Shown: positions 53,001 through 61,500 of the stretch, piece by piece | Layout: each line of letters starts with the position of its first letter | Numbering within the stretch: position 1 is the first letter of the stretch | Origin: Marthasterias glacialis | Lineage: Eukaryota; Echinodermata; Asteroidea; Forcipulatida; Asteriidae | DNA: 64,000 bases | Assembly: GCA_911728455.2 (NCBI GenBank) | Contig: OU452219.1 | Span: forward strand, 22,999,219 to 23,063,218 | Direction of reading: 5' to 3' | The notes under the pieces: model-generated | Database searches by the model: none | What the model was told of the DNA's origin: nothing | The model's input: only the letters and a program-made list of their open reading frames with translations | Position numbers and translations under genes: made by a program

Positions 53001-55746
53001 AGTGAGATTCCCTGTGTGGTGTGTGTTACTGTAAAGTGCACATCATTTAAAGCGACTGATATGCGGTTAAAATGCACCATTTTTATATGCAATTTGGCAC
53101 AAAAAATAGCCGGCCGTGGGTTGACAGTCCCATTTGACGTAATTGATAGGGCGGGGGTCAATACACGTTTCCTGAAAAAAAGACATCCCCAACATTGAAC
53201 GGATTTACAATTAGATTGGGTTTCTGTTCATGCAGACCATGATCTAAAAGTAAAATTAATACAGAGCACAGAACTTTAGTATGGCTGTAAGCCACTAGGC
53301 CTTTCACTCAAAATGACAGCATTACCAATCGCAACTGCGATCTGCATGACCAAAAATCATACAAAAGTAGGATAAGTTCAAATCCCATTTTGAAAATGTA
53401 AACAAGCTACCGCCATTTGTGTTAATAAACTGTGCATTTTGTGTGTTGTGTTGCTTGATGATTCACGGGTGGAGACTCATGTGTCATATTATCTACAGAG
53501 TCACTAGGGTGTAATGAAGAGTCATCAGACACAGGCATTGTCGGGAAAGGACAACCCTATTAGGGAATCCTTTTAGTAAGTAATGACACTTTTGAGCCGG
53601 AAGTGTAATGTAAATGTATACATACATGTATGTAGGCCTACATTGTATTCGTATCACTACCAGACTACATTTGTGGCTCAAAAACTTCGGAAAAGTTTCC
53701 ATATCTGATTGCCACTTTCTAAGGGATTTTTTTAAAGATTTTTTAATGGATGTTGGGCTTTATTTCCCTTTTTTTATTCTTCCTCTCTGTATACATTCTG
53801 TCAACCTTTCTGGACAGGTAAGGATATTATTTGACCTAAATTAAGGGAGATAAAGTGGCAGCTGGATAAGTCATTTTTCCCCAAACTTCATCCCTTACTT
53901 AGAATAAAGGTTTGTACTGAAACATTTCAAAGGGCACCATGGCAATGACATTGAGCCTATTGCCTCCGTGGTATCATTGCAGACAGCACTGATTCTTTTC
54001 AGAGACAGGCATGACAGGTTGACAAAAAAAAATGCCCTTTTTATTAGTTAGCTGTCCAATGTGCCGATAACATTTTCAGCGTTCATCAGTTCATACTAAA
54101 ATTCATCAGCTGACAATTTAAGCAAAATAAACACTGCATTATTGCACTGTCACTGACTGTACTGTCTAGTTGCGATAATCGTAACCCTCCATCCTCCCGA
54201 CCATCGGGAGGATGGAGGGTTACGATCGGGAGGATGGAGGGTTACGATTATTGCAACTAAACTGTCTTCTAACTACAAGGTGAACTGAATGGTGTTCTAT
54301 CACATGAATAGACCTTATGCATCCGCCGCCATCTTTGAGGTCAAATGCAGCATCAAACATGCGTTGTAGCTTTTTTGACCTCAGTCTGTTCCTGTACTAA
54401 ATGCTCATAGTGACGTCATATGCATAACCATAAGGTCTACAGTTAAAAAGGGAGTAATGAACATGACGAACATGATGAATGGGAATGAATGATTGATGGA
54501 AAAATTCAGTTAAAAAAAGGGCTTACAATCTGTTTAGTTTCAAATGCAGTTCAAAGGTTCACCACCATGAGTGATGACCACACTACAAAAAAGTACACAC
54601 ACAATACTGTATACATGTGCACTAGTGCTACATTAGACAACCATCGACCATGGCTCAATAAACTGCAAGGCTAAAATGCCGTATCCGGCCGTCACTTTAT
54701 ATCCATGGAATTTAATTAAATTTTGATCCTTACCTATCTAGAAGGGTTGAAGAATATATCTAGCAAGGAACAGGAAGTTTGAACAATTCTAAAGGGTTGA
54801 AAACGTGAAAAAAATCCTCTAGGCTTCGCCTTCCAGTGACATGAAAATAAACACCATTTTGTGTTCATTTGCCCGTGTGCGCGCGAGTGGTAACTCCAAT
54901 AATTTGAGTCGGTCATCGTTCATGCGCAGTGGAAAAGTCAATGGGACCTTTCTATTTCCCAAATAGGTAAACTGAGATGATGTTTAGGAGGGAAGTTGAC
55001 ATGGCATTCAAAACTGTAGCTTCGGGGATGGGGGTGATCACGACGTGCGTCTTCAGCAGTTGAACATACCCAGGACCGATACTAATGGAATCATCCATAG
55101 TGTTCCATTCACGTGGCTCATGTGTAATGCATGTGGGCATTCATAAGGTTAGGAATATTCACATCATGCAAATTTTAGGACAATCCTGCTAATTTGATTA
55201 TTCATAATTATTCATAAAAAATTACATATTCATTATGACCTTTAGTGGGGTAGTTTCACATAGAACTAACAAACCCATCATGGTGTCAAAGCCTCATAGC
55301 CTAGCGGTGTAGGCTGTGGTCTTGTGTGTTAATAATGTGTTCTTTCCCTTACAGGTTCGAATCCCAGTAAGTAAAATGCAATATATAATTGTGTAATAAG
55401 TAATAACTAATGTTCGATTCCTCCAGGCAAATAAGATACAGGTGAAAACATGGAGAAAGTTAAGAGAGGACACTGGAAGGTGGGAGGGCATGAGGGGAAA
55501 GGTGATTGAGGGGGATGGAAAGCGTGTTCGTTTTTTTTTAAATACGTAAAAAAAGTGGCAGTCGGTTGCGGCAACATTTCCAACTGCAACTAATAGTATA
55601 TACCCCATAGTAATAAAGTACAACAATGTACCTGGGTAACTGAAAACTGCAAATTTTAGAAAACGTAAAAAGTACAATTACAAACCTGTTGTTCCTCTCT
55701 CCAACTCAATCCTTTCTTCCACCAGATCCAATTGTGCTTCCTCCAT
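47995..55746 (-). CDS. SYNJ2BP: Synaptojanin-2-binding protein (SYNJ2BP/OMP25), complete four-exon gene
   Basis: Exons 55746-55686, 52550-52414, 49359-49246 and 48132-47995 (61+137+114+138 nt) join in phase to 149 residues; human is 145. All introns are GT..AG (3135, 3054 and 1113 nt). A single PDZ domain spans about residues 10-97: carboxylate-binding loop GLGF (21-24), [16 protein letters not shown], then HQDAV (77-81), whose His at the start of helix B indicates a class I PDZ. A charged linker is followed by one hydrophobic segment [19 protein letters not shown] (126-144) and the basic tail KHRKH, the layout of a tail-anchored outer mitochondrial membrane protein. Known family role: anchors PDZ ligands such as synaptojanin-2A at mitochondria. 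Introns carry SINEs and microsatellites but the coding sequence shows no damage. Confidence 0.95.
48376..48475 (-). mobile_element. Probable non-LTR retrotransposon 3' end with GATA microsatellite
   Basis: gatagatagatagaaagata aaactttattgtcccaccag gggaaattca is a form commonly found at LINE/SINE 3' ends in many animals, followed by an A16 run. Orientation is a guess. Confidence 0.4.
48726..48930 (+). mobile_element. Probable LINE 3' tail with (ATT)n
   Basis: tttatgtaaagggcacatta taaatttttaattattatta matches the typical 'tgtaaagcgc...attattatt' end of RTE/CR1-like LINEs. No reverse transcriptase frame accompanies it. Confidence 0.4.
49246..49359 (-). CDS. SYNJ2BP: SYNJ2BP exon 3 (PDZ C-terminal half)
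   Basis: Acceptor ctcttcctgcag leads into [20 protein letters not shown] and [15 protein letters not shown], 38 codons, with donor GTACGT. Includes helix B with the class-defining His and the final strand of the PDZ fold. Confidence 0.96.
50002..50065 (+). repeat. (TTC)n microsatellite
   Basis: About 21 perfect TTC units in SYNJ2BP intron 2; the complement of the GAA type at 22 kb. Confidence 0.95.
51345..51632 (-). mobile_element. tRNA-derived SINE, same superfamily as the 1.66-kb copy
   Basis: On the minus strand: tggccaagcggtagtgcact (A-box region), gtgggttcgagtcccagtc (B box), gtccttatgcaagacatt, gtccttcggatgggacgt and acgtaaaataactctgtcac, all shared in order with the 1.66-kb SINE. A 16-nt direct duplication (cataaggacacaggtg) occurs at 51511-51542. 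It sits in SYNJ2BP intron 2's left neighbour region, antisense-neutral to coding sequence. Confidence 0.75.
52414..52550 (-). CDS. SYNJ2BP: SYNJ2BP exon 2 (PDZ N-terminal half)
   Basis: Acceptor cttgtgtacag leads into [19 protein letters not shown] and continues to [11 protein letters not shown], ending in phase 0 at donor GTATGG. Contains the carboxylate-binding loop and the beta strands before helix B. Confidence 0.96.
52645..52910 (+). mobile_element. tRNA-like SINE of a second family, in SYNJ2BP intron 1
   Basis: Head gggtggcttgtgtgtaaagtg, B box GGTTCGATTCC (52700-52710), then a body with cacatatgggttgatgtggc and gattagccgccc. Opposite in orientation to SYNJ2BP and 94 nt from exon 2. 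Confidence 0.6.
54168..54258. repeat. Near-perfect hairpin with a duplicated arm
   Basis: agttgcgataatcgtaaccc tccatcctcccga (54168-54200) is inverted at 54226-54258 with one mismatch. An extra copy of the last 22 nt of the arm lies between (54204-54226). In SYNJ2BP intron 1. Confidence 0.85.
54309..54439. mobile_element. 131-bp MITE with TA ends
   Basis: Ends tagaccttatgcat and atgcataaccataaggtcta are inverted and bounded by TA. The interior contains gccgccatctttgaggtc and gtgacgtcatatgcat. A related sequence lies at 13610-13775. Confidence 0.7.
55289..55375 (+). other. tRNA-like remnant
   Basis: Contains tcatagcctagcggtgtagg ct (A-box-like) and ggttcgaatccca (B-box-like) 60 nt apart, near the left end of SYNJ2BP intron 1. 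No cloverleaf could be drawn, so this is likely an old SINE, not a tRNA gene. Confidence 0.35.
55686..55746 (-). CDS. SYNJ2BP: SYNJ2BP exon 1 (coding part)
   Basis: Encodes [20 protein letters not shown] and the first base of Gly-21. The start context is aacATGG (purine at -3, G at +4). Donor is GTTTGT. The N-terminal acidic stretch before the GLGF loop matches the family's layout. Confidence 0.92.
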
Positions 55747-55899
55747 GTTACACTAAAGAACAGTTGCTAATGCTTAAAACTACTTAATATGTCTCTGATA
55801 TTGCTGGTAGTAAGCTATTTTTGAGCGGTTCGCACTCGCCGGCTTCGTATGATTCTAACGCCAACTACCTGAGATGCAGCAAGTACAGCCAGTCTCGAA

Positions 55900-57290
55900 T
55901 GAATGTAGATAGATGCGCGTATAATGTGCAAAAATTATGTACATGTACATCCATTACACAAAAATAAAATGGGTACATACATGAATTAGCGCCCTCTTTA
56001 GTTGACAAAAGCCCCCGTGTTATTAAAATAAAAGTTTGCACACCCGAATACGAAAAATAAGGTCATTGGAAAAGCTCCTTTTCATGCGTCATATGAAGGC
56101 TAATTAAAAACCAACACGAGCTGCGGAAGTTTCAGTGCAATGGACAAAACAAGGACTTGCAAGTTCAAAGACAGTTCAATCGGTCTGGTCCTTGCTCAAT
56201 TGGTCAAAGACATAGGTTCTCCAGACAGGGCAGAACTAATCATTATCAAAAAAAAAAACACGAGTCATATTAATATTTTACTAAAACAGGAGGCTAAGAT
56301 TCACCATCGAAACAGTTGCAATTTCTTACCATTCTTCTTCATGTTTATTAATTGTTAATTTATTTTACAAAATAACGCCAGTTAAATGTAAATGTGATAC
56401 ATCAGCATCATAGAAATGAATGTTAAGAGAACTATTCCTTGATGTATATTGTTACTCTTGACATAAATATTTAAAATTCCAATTTAAAAAATAGACATAT
56501 TCTTTTGTAGCTAAATTTACACAGTAACGCAAATTATCACTGAAAATAAGGCAACCAGACAACTCAAAAAAATGAATAATAATGATCATAGGCAAATTAC
56601 AAAATAACATACTTCTTTTATTATTACATAACGTTACAAAATATCTTCAAATAAAATCTACTTTCTCTTTCTTTTTCTAAAGTATAAGTGCTGAAACATT
56701 CTATCTCCTTACTTTTTCTGAACAATGCTGTGTATCAAATATTGACATAATCTATCGAGCTGTATTCATAAGCTCTACATATCATAAACAAACTAAAGAA
56801 GCAAGCATGTCATCTGCAAGCTTTGGCTAATATGTTTTCAGCCACTACAGGGTCAAAGGTAAGAATCAAATAAAACATTTTCAATGAAAGCTTGAAAAGA
56901 TGACACCTTTAAAGCCCGTCTTATTCAGTAAAGCAGTAATTTTTAGGTCTCTAAAAAATACATACATTAAAACAAACAAGTGTTGCATCCTACTTTCATA
57001 AAGTAAACATAAACTTAAACTAGACGCGTGTCAAGACATCACGTGCGGGTATTTGCGAGAAATAGTTCCCATACCGGGCAATATACTCAAACTTTTTGAC
57101 TGGTTACAGTGCCCTTTCATGGTGAGAACAGTGACCCACAAAAATTAATCTAGGAGAATTTAAAAGCATTCCTTAAGTGGTTGAATTGGTCATTGTTGAA
57201 TTGCTCATTCGCTAATTGATGAATTAAAACAGTTCAGTTGTTTTCTTATTTCATATTTTGGACTGAGGTGTGTTATGTTATAAAACACAA
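55900..57290. other. Intergenic region between SYNJ2BP and CHP1 (3' side)
   Basis: Upstream of SYNJ2BP and beyond the 3' end of CHP1, so it should contain the SYNJ2BP promoter. Only the weak divergent ORF at 56.14 kb is noted. Confidence 0.5.
56140..56255 (+). CDS. Weak candidate first exon, divergent to SYNJ2BP
   Basis: ATG in fair context (gcaATGG) opens MDKTRTCKFKDSSIGLVLAQ and LVKDIGSPDRAELIIIKKK before an A-run. It starts 394 nt from the SYNJ2BP start in head-to-head orientation, where a bidirectional promoter would be expected. No clear donor, no family recognised. Confidence 0.2.
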
Positions 57291-57437
57291 GACTAGCTTA
57301 ATTCGGTCACTAACGCATGTGTCTCTCCCCTCTGGCCTGTGAGTGACCAGAAGAGAGTCCTATTTCCCTCTTCTGGTCACTCACAGTCCCTCGGGGCACA
57401 TTGACGTGCACTAGTGACCTCATTGCCAGTCCACATA
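57291..57437. mobile_element. Foldback element with perfect 19-bp inner arms
   Basis: ctgtgagtgaccagaagag (57337-57355) is matched perfectly in reverse at 57368-57386 around a 12-nt loop. The pairing continues imperfectly outward (ggtcact..gca) for about 70 nt per side. One arm recurs alone at 35661-35727. Confidence 0.75.
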
Positions 57438-57456
57438 GGTATAATAAATATATCAA

Positions 57457-57603
57457 TGGGAGACTTTTGAGACACTAGGTGGCAGCAGACTTACCAGGTA
57501 TACCCACTGCACTAGGAAATGTGCCCATGCTTAGATTTATATAAATAAACATGAGAATTGTACCTGGTAAGTCAGCTACCACCTAGTGTTCCAAAGTCTC
57601 CCA
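57457..57603. mobile_element. 147-bp MITE with about 43-bp inverted arms
   Basis: Left arm tgggagacttttgagacact aggtggcagcagacttacca ggta; right arm is its reverse complement with a handful of differences. It lies only 20 bp from the foldback element at 57.3 kb. Confidence 0.78.
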
Positions 57604-57704
57604 CTTGAGTGCTAAGATGCTAATACCAATAATCCAAAGCAATCTTTCCATCTGAAATACTGTGCAAGTTAAGAAAATATCATTCAAAGACTCCTTAAAT
57701 CACT

Positions 57705-57855
57705 GTTGCTTATTTTGATTGCCACAATCAAAATAACCTCTGATAAAACATCAACTTTTTTCCCTCTGACACATGACCACTGAATTTGATCAAATTCTCT
57801 CTTCCTAAAACAAAACAAACAAAAAACATCGATGTCTTTCCCTTTAACGTGTGTG
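57705..57855. repeat. Second copy of the 30.1-kb repeat
   Basis: ctgttgcttattttgattgc cacaatcaaaa and, 100 nt on, cgatgtctttccctttaac. Shorter spacing than the 30.1-kb copy. Confidence 0.45.
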
Positions 57856-58332
57856 GAAGCTACAGATACAGCGTTAAAGCAACATTGAAATGCAGATTGT
57901 TCTTCCAACAACAGCAAGAAAACAAAATCATTTATTAAACCATTCAGATTCGTTTTAAAATCCTGGAGGTCACAAATTAATCTGCATGTTTAAAGCCTCC
58001 ATGTACATATACATGAAAATGTTACCGATCTTTGACAAGTCACCTGTTTGGGAAAAGGAATTCAATGCACATGCTGAATGTGACTTTAAGGGTGGCACCG
58101 CGGAATTAAACTATAAGAGATTTTGTTTGATCAATGAATTAATGTGAAGGAAATTTCATGTCAAACTGCAATACAGACTTTTGGAAATAGTTTGTGTTGT
58201 ATGCTCATCAGGTAGTTGAGGAAGTTTGAGGAATGATCTTAGTATGCCTGATGAACAGGGATAATAACGTTCTGCACCTCATAATAGTTTACTAGAAGGA
58301 ATTACAAATGCTTGATATTAAATTTGTTAAAT

Positions 58333-58338
58333 TTATTA
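58333..58338 (-). terminator. Candidate CHP1 polyadenylation signal
   Basis: AATAAA on the minus strand about 155 nt past the CHP1 stop codon. Other hexamers further left could be used instead; chosen only by proximity. Confidence 0.35.
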
Positions 58339-58492
58339 TGTACAATGCAAGAGAATGTATTTGGCTTCCTTCGTACACAGTTTAAAAAGAATTATGTTTG
58401 TTGTAAATTTAGATTACATGAAAAAAGAGATACTACAAACTGACAAAGACAATGGGACACTAGGATTGGAGTGAGCTTGGAAGAAAACGGCA

Positions 58493-58546
58493 TCAATTGA
58501 GGAACCGAATGCTCATCATTTGCTCCACATCTGATCTCTCGAGAGC
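58493..58546 (-). CDS. CHP1: CHP1 exon 5 (terminal)
   Basis: After accatcag the exon reads ALERSDVEQMMSIRFLN and stops at TGA (58495-58493). This matches the conserved CHP C-terminus. A candidate polyadenylation hexamer AATAAA lies about 155 nt downstream at 58338-58333. Confidence 0.94.
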   Translation of the reverse strand, partial: ALERSDVEQMMSIRFLN

Positions 58547-61500
58547 CTGATGGTAAAAGAAAAGGAGAACAAATAATTAGACTTTTAAGTATTTTTCCAT
58601 TACAGACATGATGAGAGAAACTGCTCATCACAAATGATAGATGACAGATTTGAATATATCCAATTAAAAATCTGGGAGAAACTACAGCTATTTCCAGTAG
58701 ATTTTCAGCACAATTTTCATTTGAACCAAAATTAATAGGCAATGAAGCATTATGATTACAAACTGTACAAACTTGTCTAGGGATACAGAATATAGTTTAC
58801 AAAGAACTGATTCACCGCAGAGTGCAGACAATTTTTAACATTAACCCTATCTCCCTAGAGTGATTTAAAATGATCCTTAATATTCTAACAAAATCAACAT
58901 TCATATGGTAACTCAACATCCAAACTAAATGATGTTTGAAGCTTTGCACAGTGTGAAGGATAAGAATTAGTAATAGCTATTGCGGTTACAACCGTGTAAA
59001 AATCTCTTTTGGGAGGAGTGGTGGCTCTGAAAAGAGACGTTGTGGTCTCTGCTCATCTTCAGGAGTTTCTCCTGAAGACGAGCTCCTCCAAACCTCCCAA
59101 GAAGAGACTTGTACATGGCTGTACCCGCAATAGTTATAGTTACTTCTTAACTTCCAAACTGTTGGACTCTGATTATGGTAGTATTCCTGATCCCATGCCA
59201 AGCATGATCAGTTTACTAGTGCAGTCCTCAGTCCAACAACATTCAGTAACTCAACACCAAGACTGTTGGACTCTGATTGTGATGATATTCCTGATCCCAT
59301 GCCAAGCATGATCAGTTTACAAGTGCAGTCCTCAGATCAACAGAATCAAACAGTTTTGATTTGGAAGGGTTGGGGTTTAACAATACTCTGAATAACATTT
59401 ATGCTATAAACAATTACCTTGGCAAAGTTTTCATATGTAATGGCACCACTGGCATCTTCATCTGCCTCAGCGATGGTTCTATCTGCGATAGATCCCAGTT
59501 GCTCTTCAGTTATATTAGATCCCACCATCATTTGAAGAATAACAAGCAGCTCATCTCTTGTCACACAGCCGCTGTTGTCCAAGTCGTACATACGGAATGC
59601 AACTAGGGGGGGGGGGGAAATAAATAAAGGTGGGGAATTACATACCTTGCATTGGGAATAAGATAATCATCTTAGTTTTACCCATCATTTCTCATTAATT
59701 TTATTACGACTCAATAAATAGAGATTGTCAACTGTCACTGTCGACTGTGCAAGTTTGGTATTCAGAACTTTAATGGAAAGCTGTCAAAGAAGGAAGATAA
59801 TATTTAAGATTTCCCTTTTAATCACAATTCATAACCATCTATGTAAATTTACTTAAAAATATTAAGCAATAAACCACAGGGAAAACTGACTGGGTAAATT
59901 TTAACTAAATGTTGGGGTGAACAAAAAAAAATTGACTTGAGTGGGATTTGAAGTGAACCTGCACCCCCGGATTAACATATGGGTGCTTTACCAGCTGAGC
60001 TATCTAGCCCTAATGTTGGGTCTCCATATTTTATGAAAAAGTCGCAAGGTGATCCAAATCCTGCCACTTTCCAGGTTATATCAAAAGAGCTTTATAGCTC
60101 TATGGTTGTATCATATAATTGGGGGTGTGATCGCTGGCTGCATGGCAGTTTTAGGTTGACCGGCTTTTGACTGGCATCCCCGAATAAAGATATTAACAAA
60201 ATACGAAAACCACCGACATTTGGGATGGATAGCTCAGTTGGTAGAACACTGGTACATTAATCCCGCTCCAGTCAATTTTTTTGTCCAACTCAAAATTAAA
60301 TATGATTATATTAAAACAAAGCCAATTGGTCATTCGGCCGGCATATTTTTTCATGCGATATACAAATCTTACTCAAGTTTCAGAACTCACATTTCAATTT
60401 GTTATCCCTGCTATTGCAAGCATTCTCAACATCCTTGTCATGGTTCTTGATTGGTCTGAACAGTGACAGCGTCCTCATGAATTGTCTGAAGTTGATTTTA
60501 CTGTCTGGGCTGTCCATAAAGAAGGCGTGAATGATGCGATCACCGAGTGGATTGATCGCCAATTCAGGGATTCTCAGAAGATCTTCTCGACTTCAATAAA
60601 TAAATACAAGATAATAATAGCACATTTTAAAATAACTTTCAACGAGCATGATTTTTTTATTTTATTTATTTATTTTTTTGTGGGGGGATAAATAAATAGC
60701 TGTAATTTTAACCCACAAGCAATTCAATAATGGGAGAGGATGTGAAAGACATGGATCTGTTCTTGTGATGTAAACATGTTATTTCAGAACATGTCCATGT
60801 GTATCTTACAAGTGAACATATGGCAATGGTTTGTTTGTTCTTAATAAATGAAGATACATTTATTGGGTCTTGTATTTGTGCGGAGAGGCAATTCATTGAG
60901 GAATATGTTGTGAATGTGAGTCAAGGTTGTACATTGGTCAATGTGCATATAACTGAACTTACCTCAGTGCACCATTGTCACTTTTGTCCAGGCTTTCAAA
61001 TCGACTGTAAAGTCGAACTATTTGTCTTTTTGAAACTGTAGGGAAAAAAAAGTTTAGTAAGTTTGCACAGTTTTCAAGATGTTATGTTTGCAATACCTGT
61101 AAATACCGGCATGGCGGGCATAGGTTGGCCTATAAAACATCGATTCGGAGGACAGAAAATGATGTGCCTGTTATTTCATCTTTGATATCTTGAGAAGCCA
61201 GTAGGTGATTTTTCAGTTTGTTGAGTCTTTACTCTTTGTCATAATTTGGACAATTTTTTGGAACAGGGTATCAAACCATCATGGCAAATCACCTTCACCA
61301 CAGAATAACCCCTATGCTTCCCTGGGGGGGGGGGGGGGCAAGTCTGACCATCCAAGTCAAAATAAAAATTAAAAAAGGAGCACAGCGCCCCCTAGCCTTT
61401 CGTCATTCGCCAAGGCATTCGTGGCTTATATATCTGTGTAGCCCCAAAGCCACTGCCTAGCCCCATAAATAGTGCCAATATGCTGGACTACCTCCGCTTC

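Noticed and set aside
55289..55375. Possible tRNA gene
   Set aside because: A and B box-like sequences exist but no acceptor stem or anticodon arm can be formed.
55294..55677. 127-codon minus-strand frame in SYNJ2BP intron 1
   Set aside because: Directly beyond the exon 1 donor; hydrophobic by chance in T-rich intron sequence, no family match.
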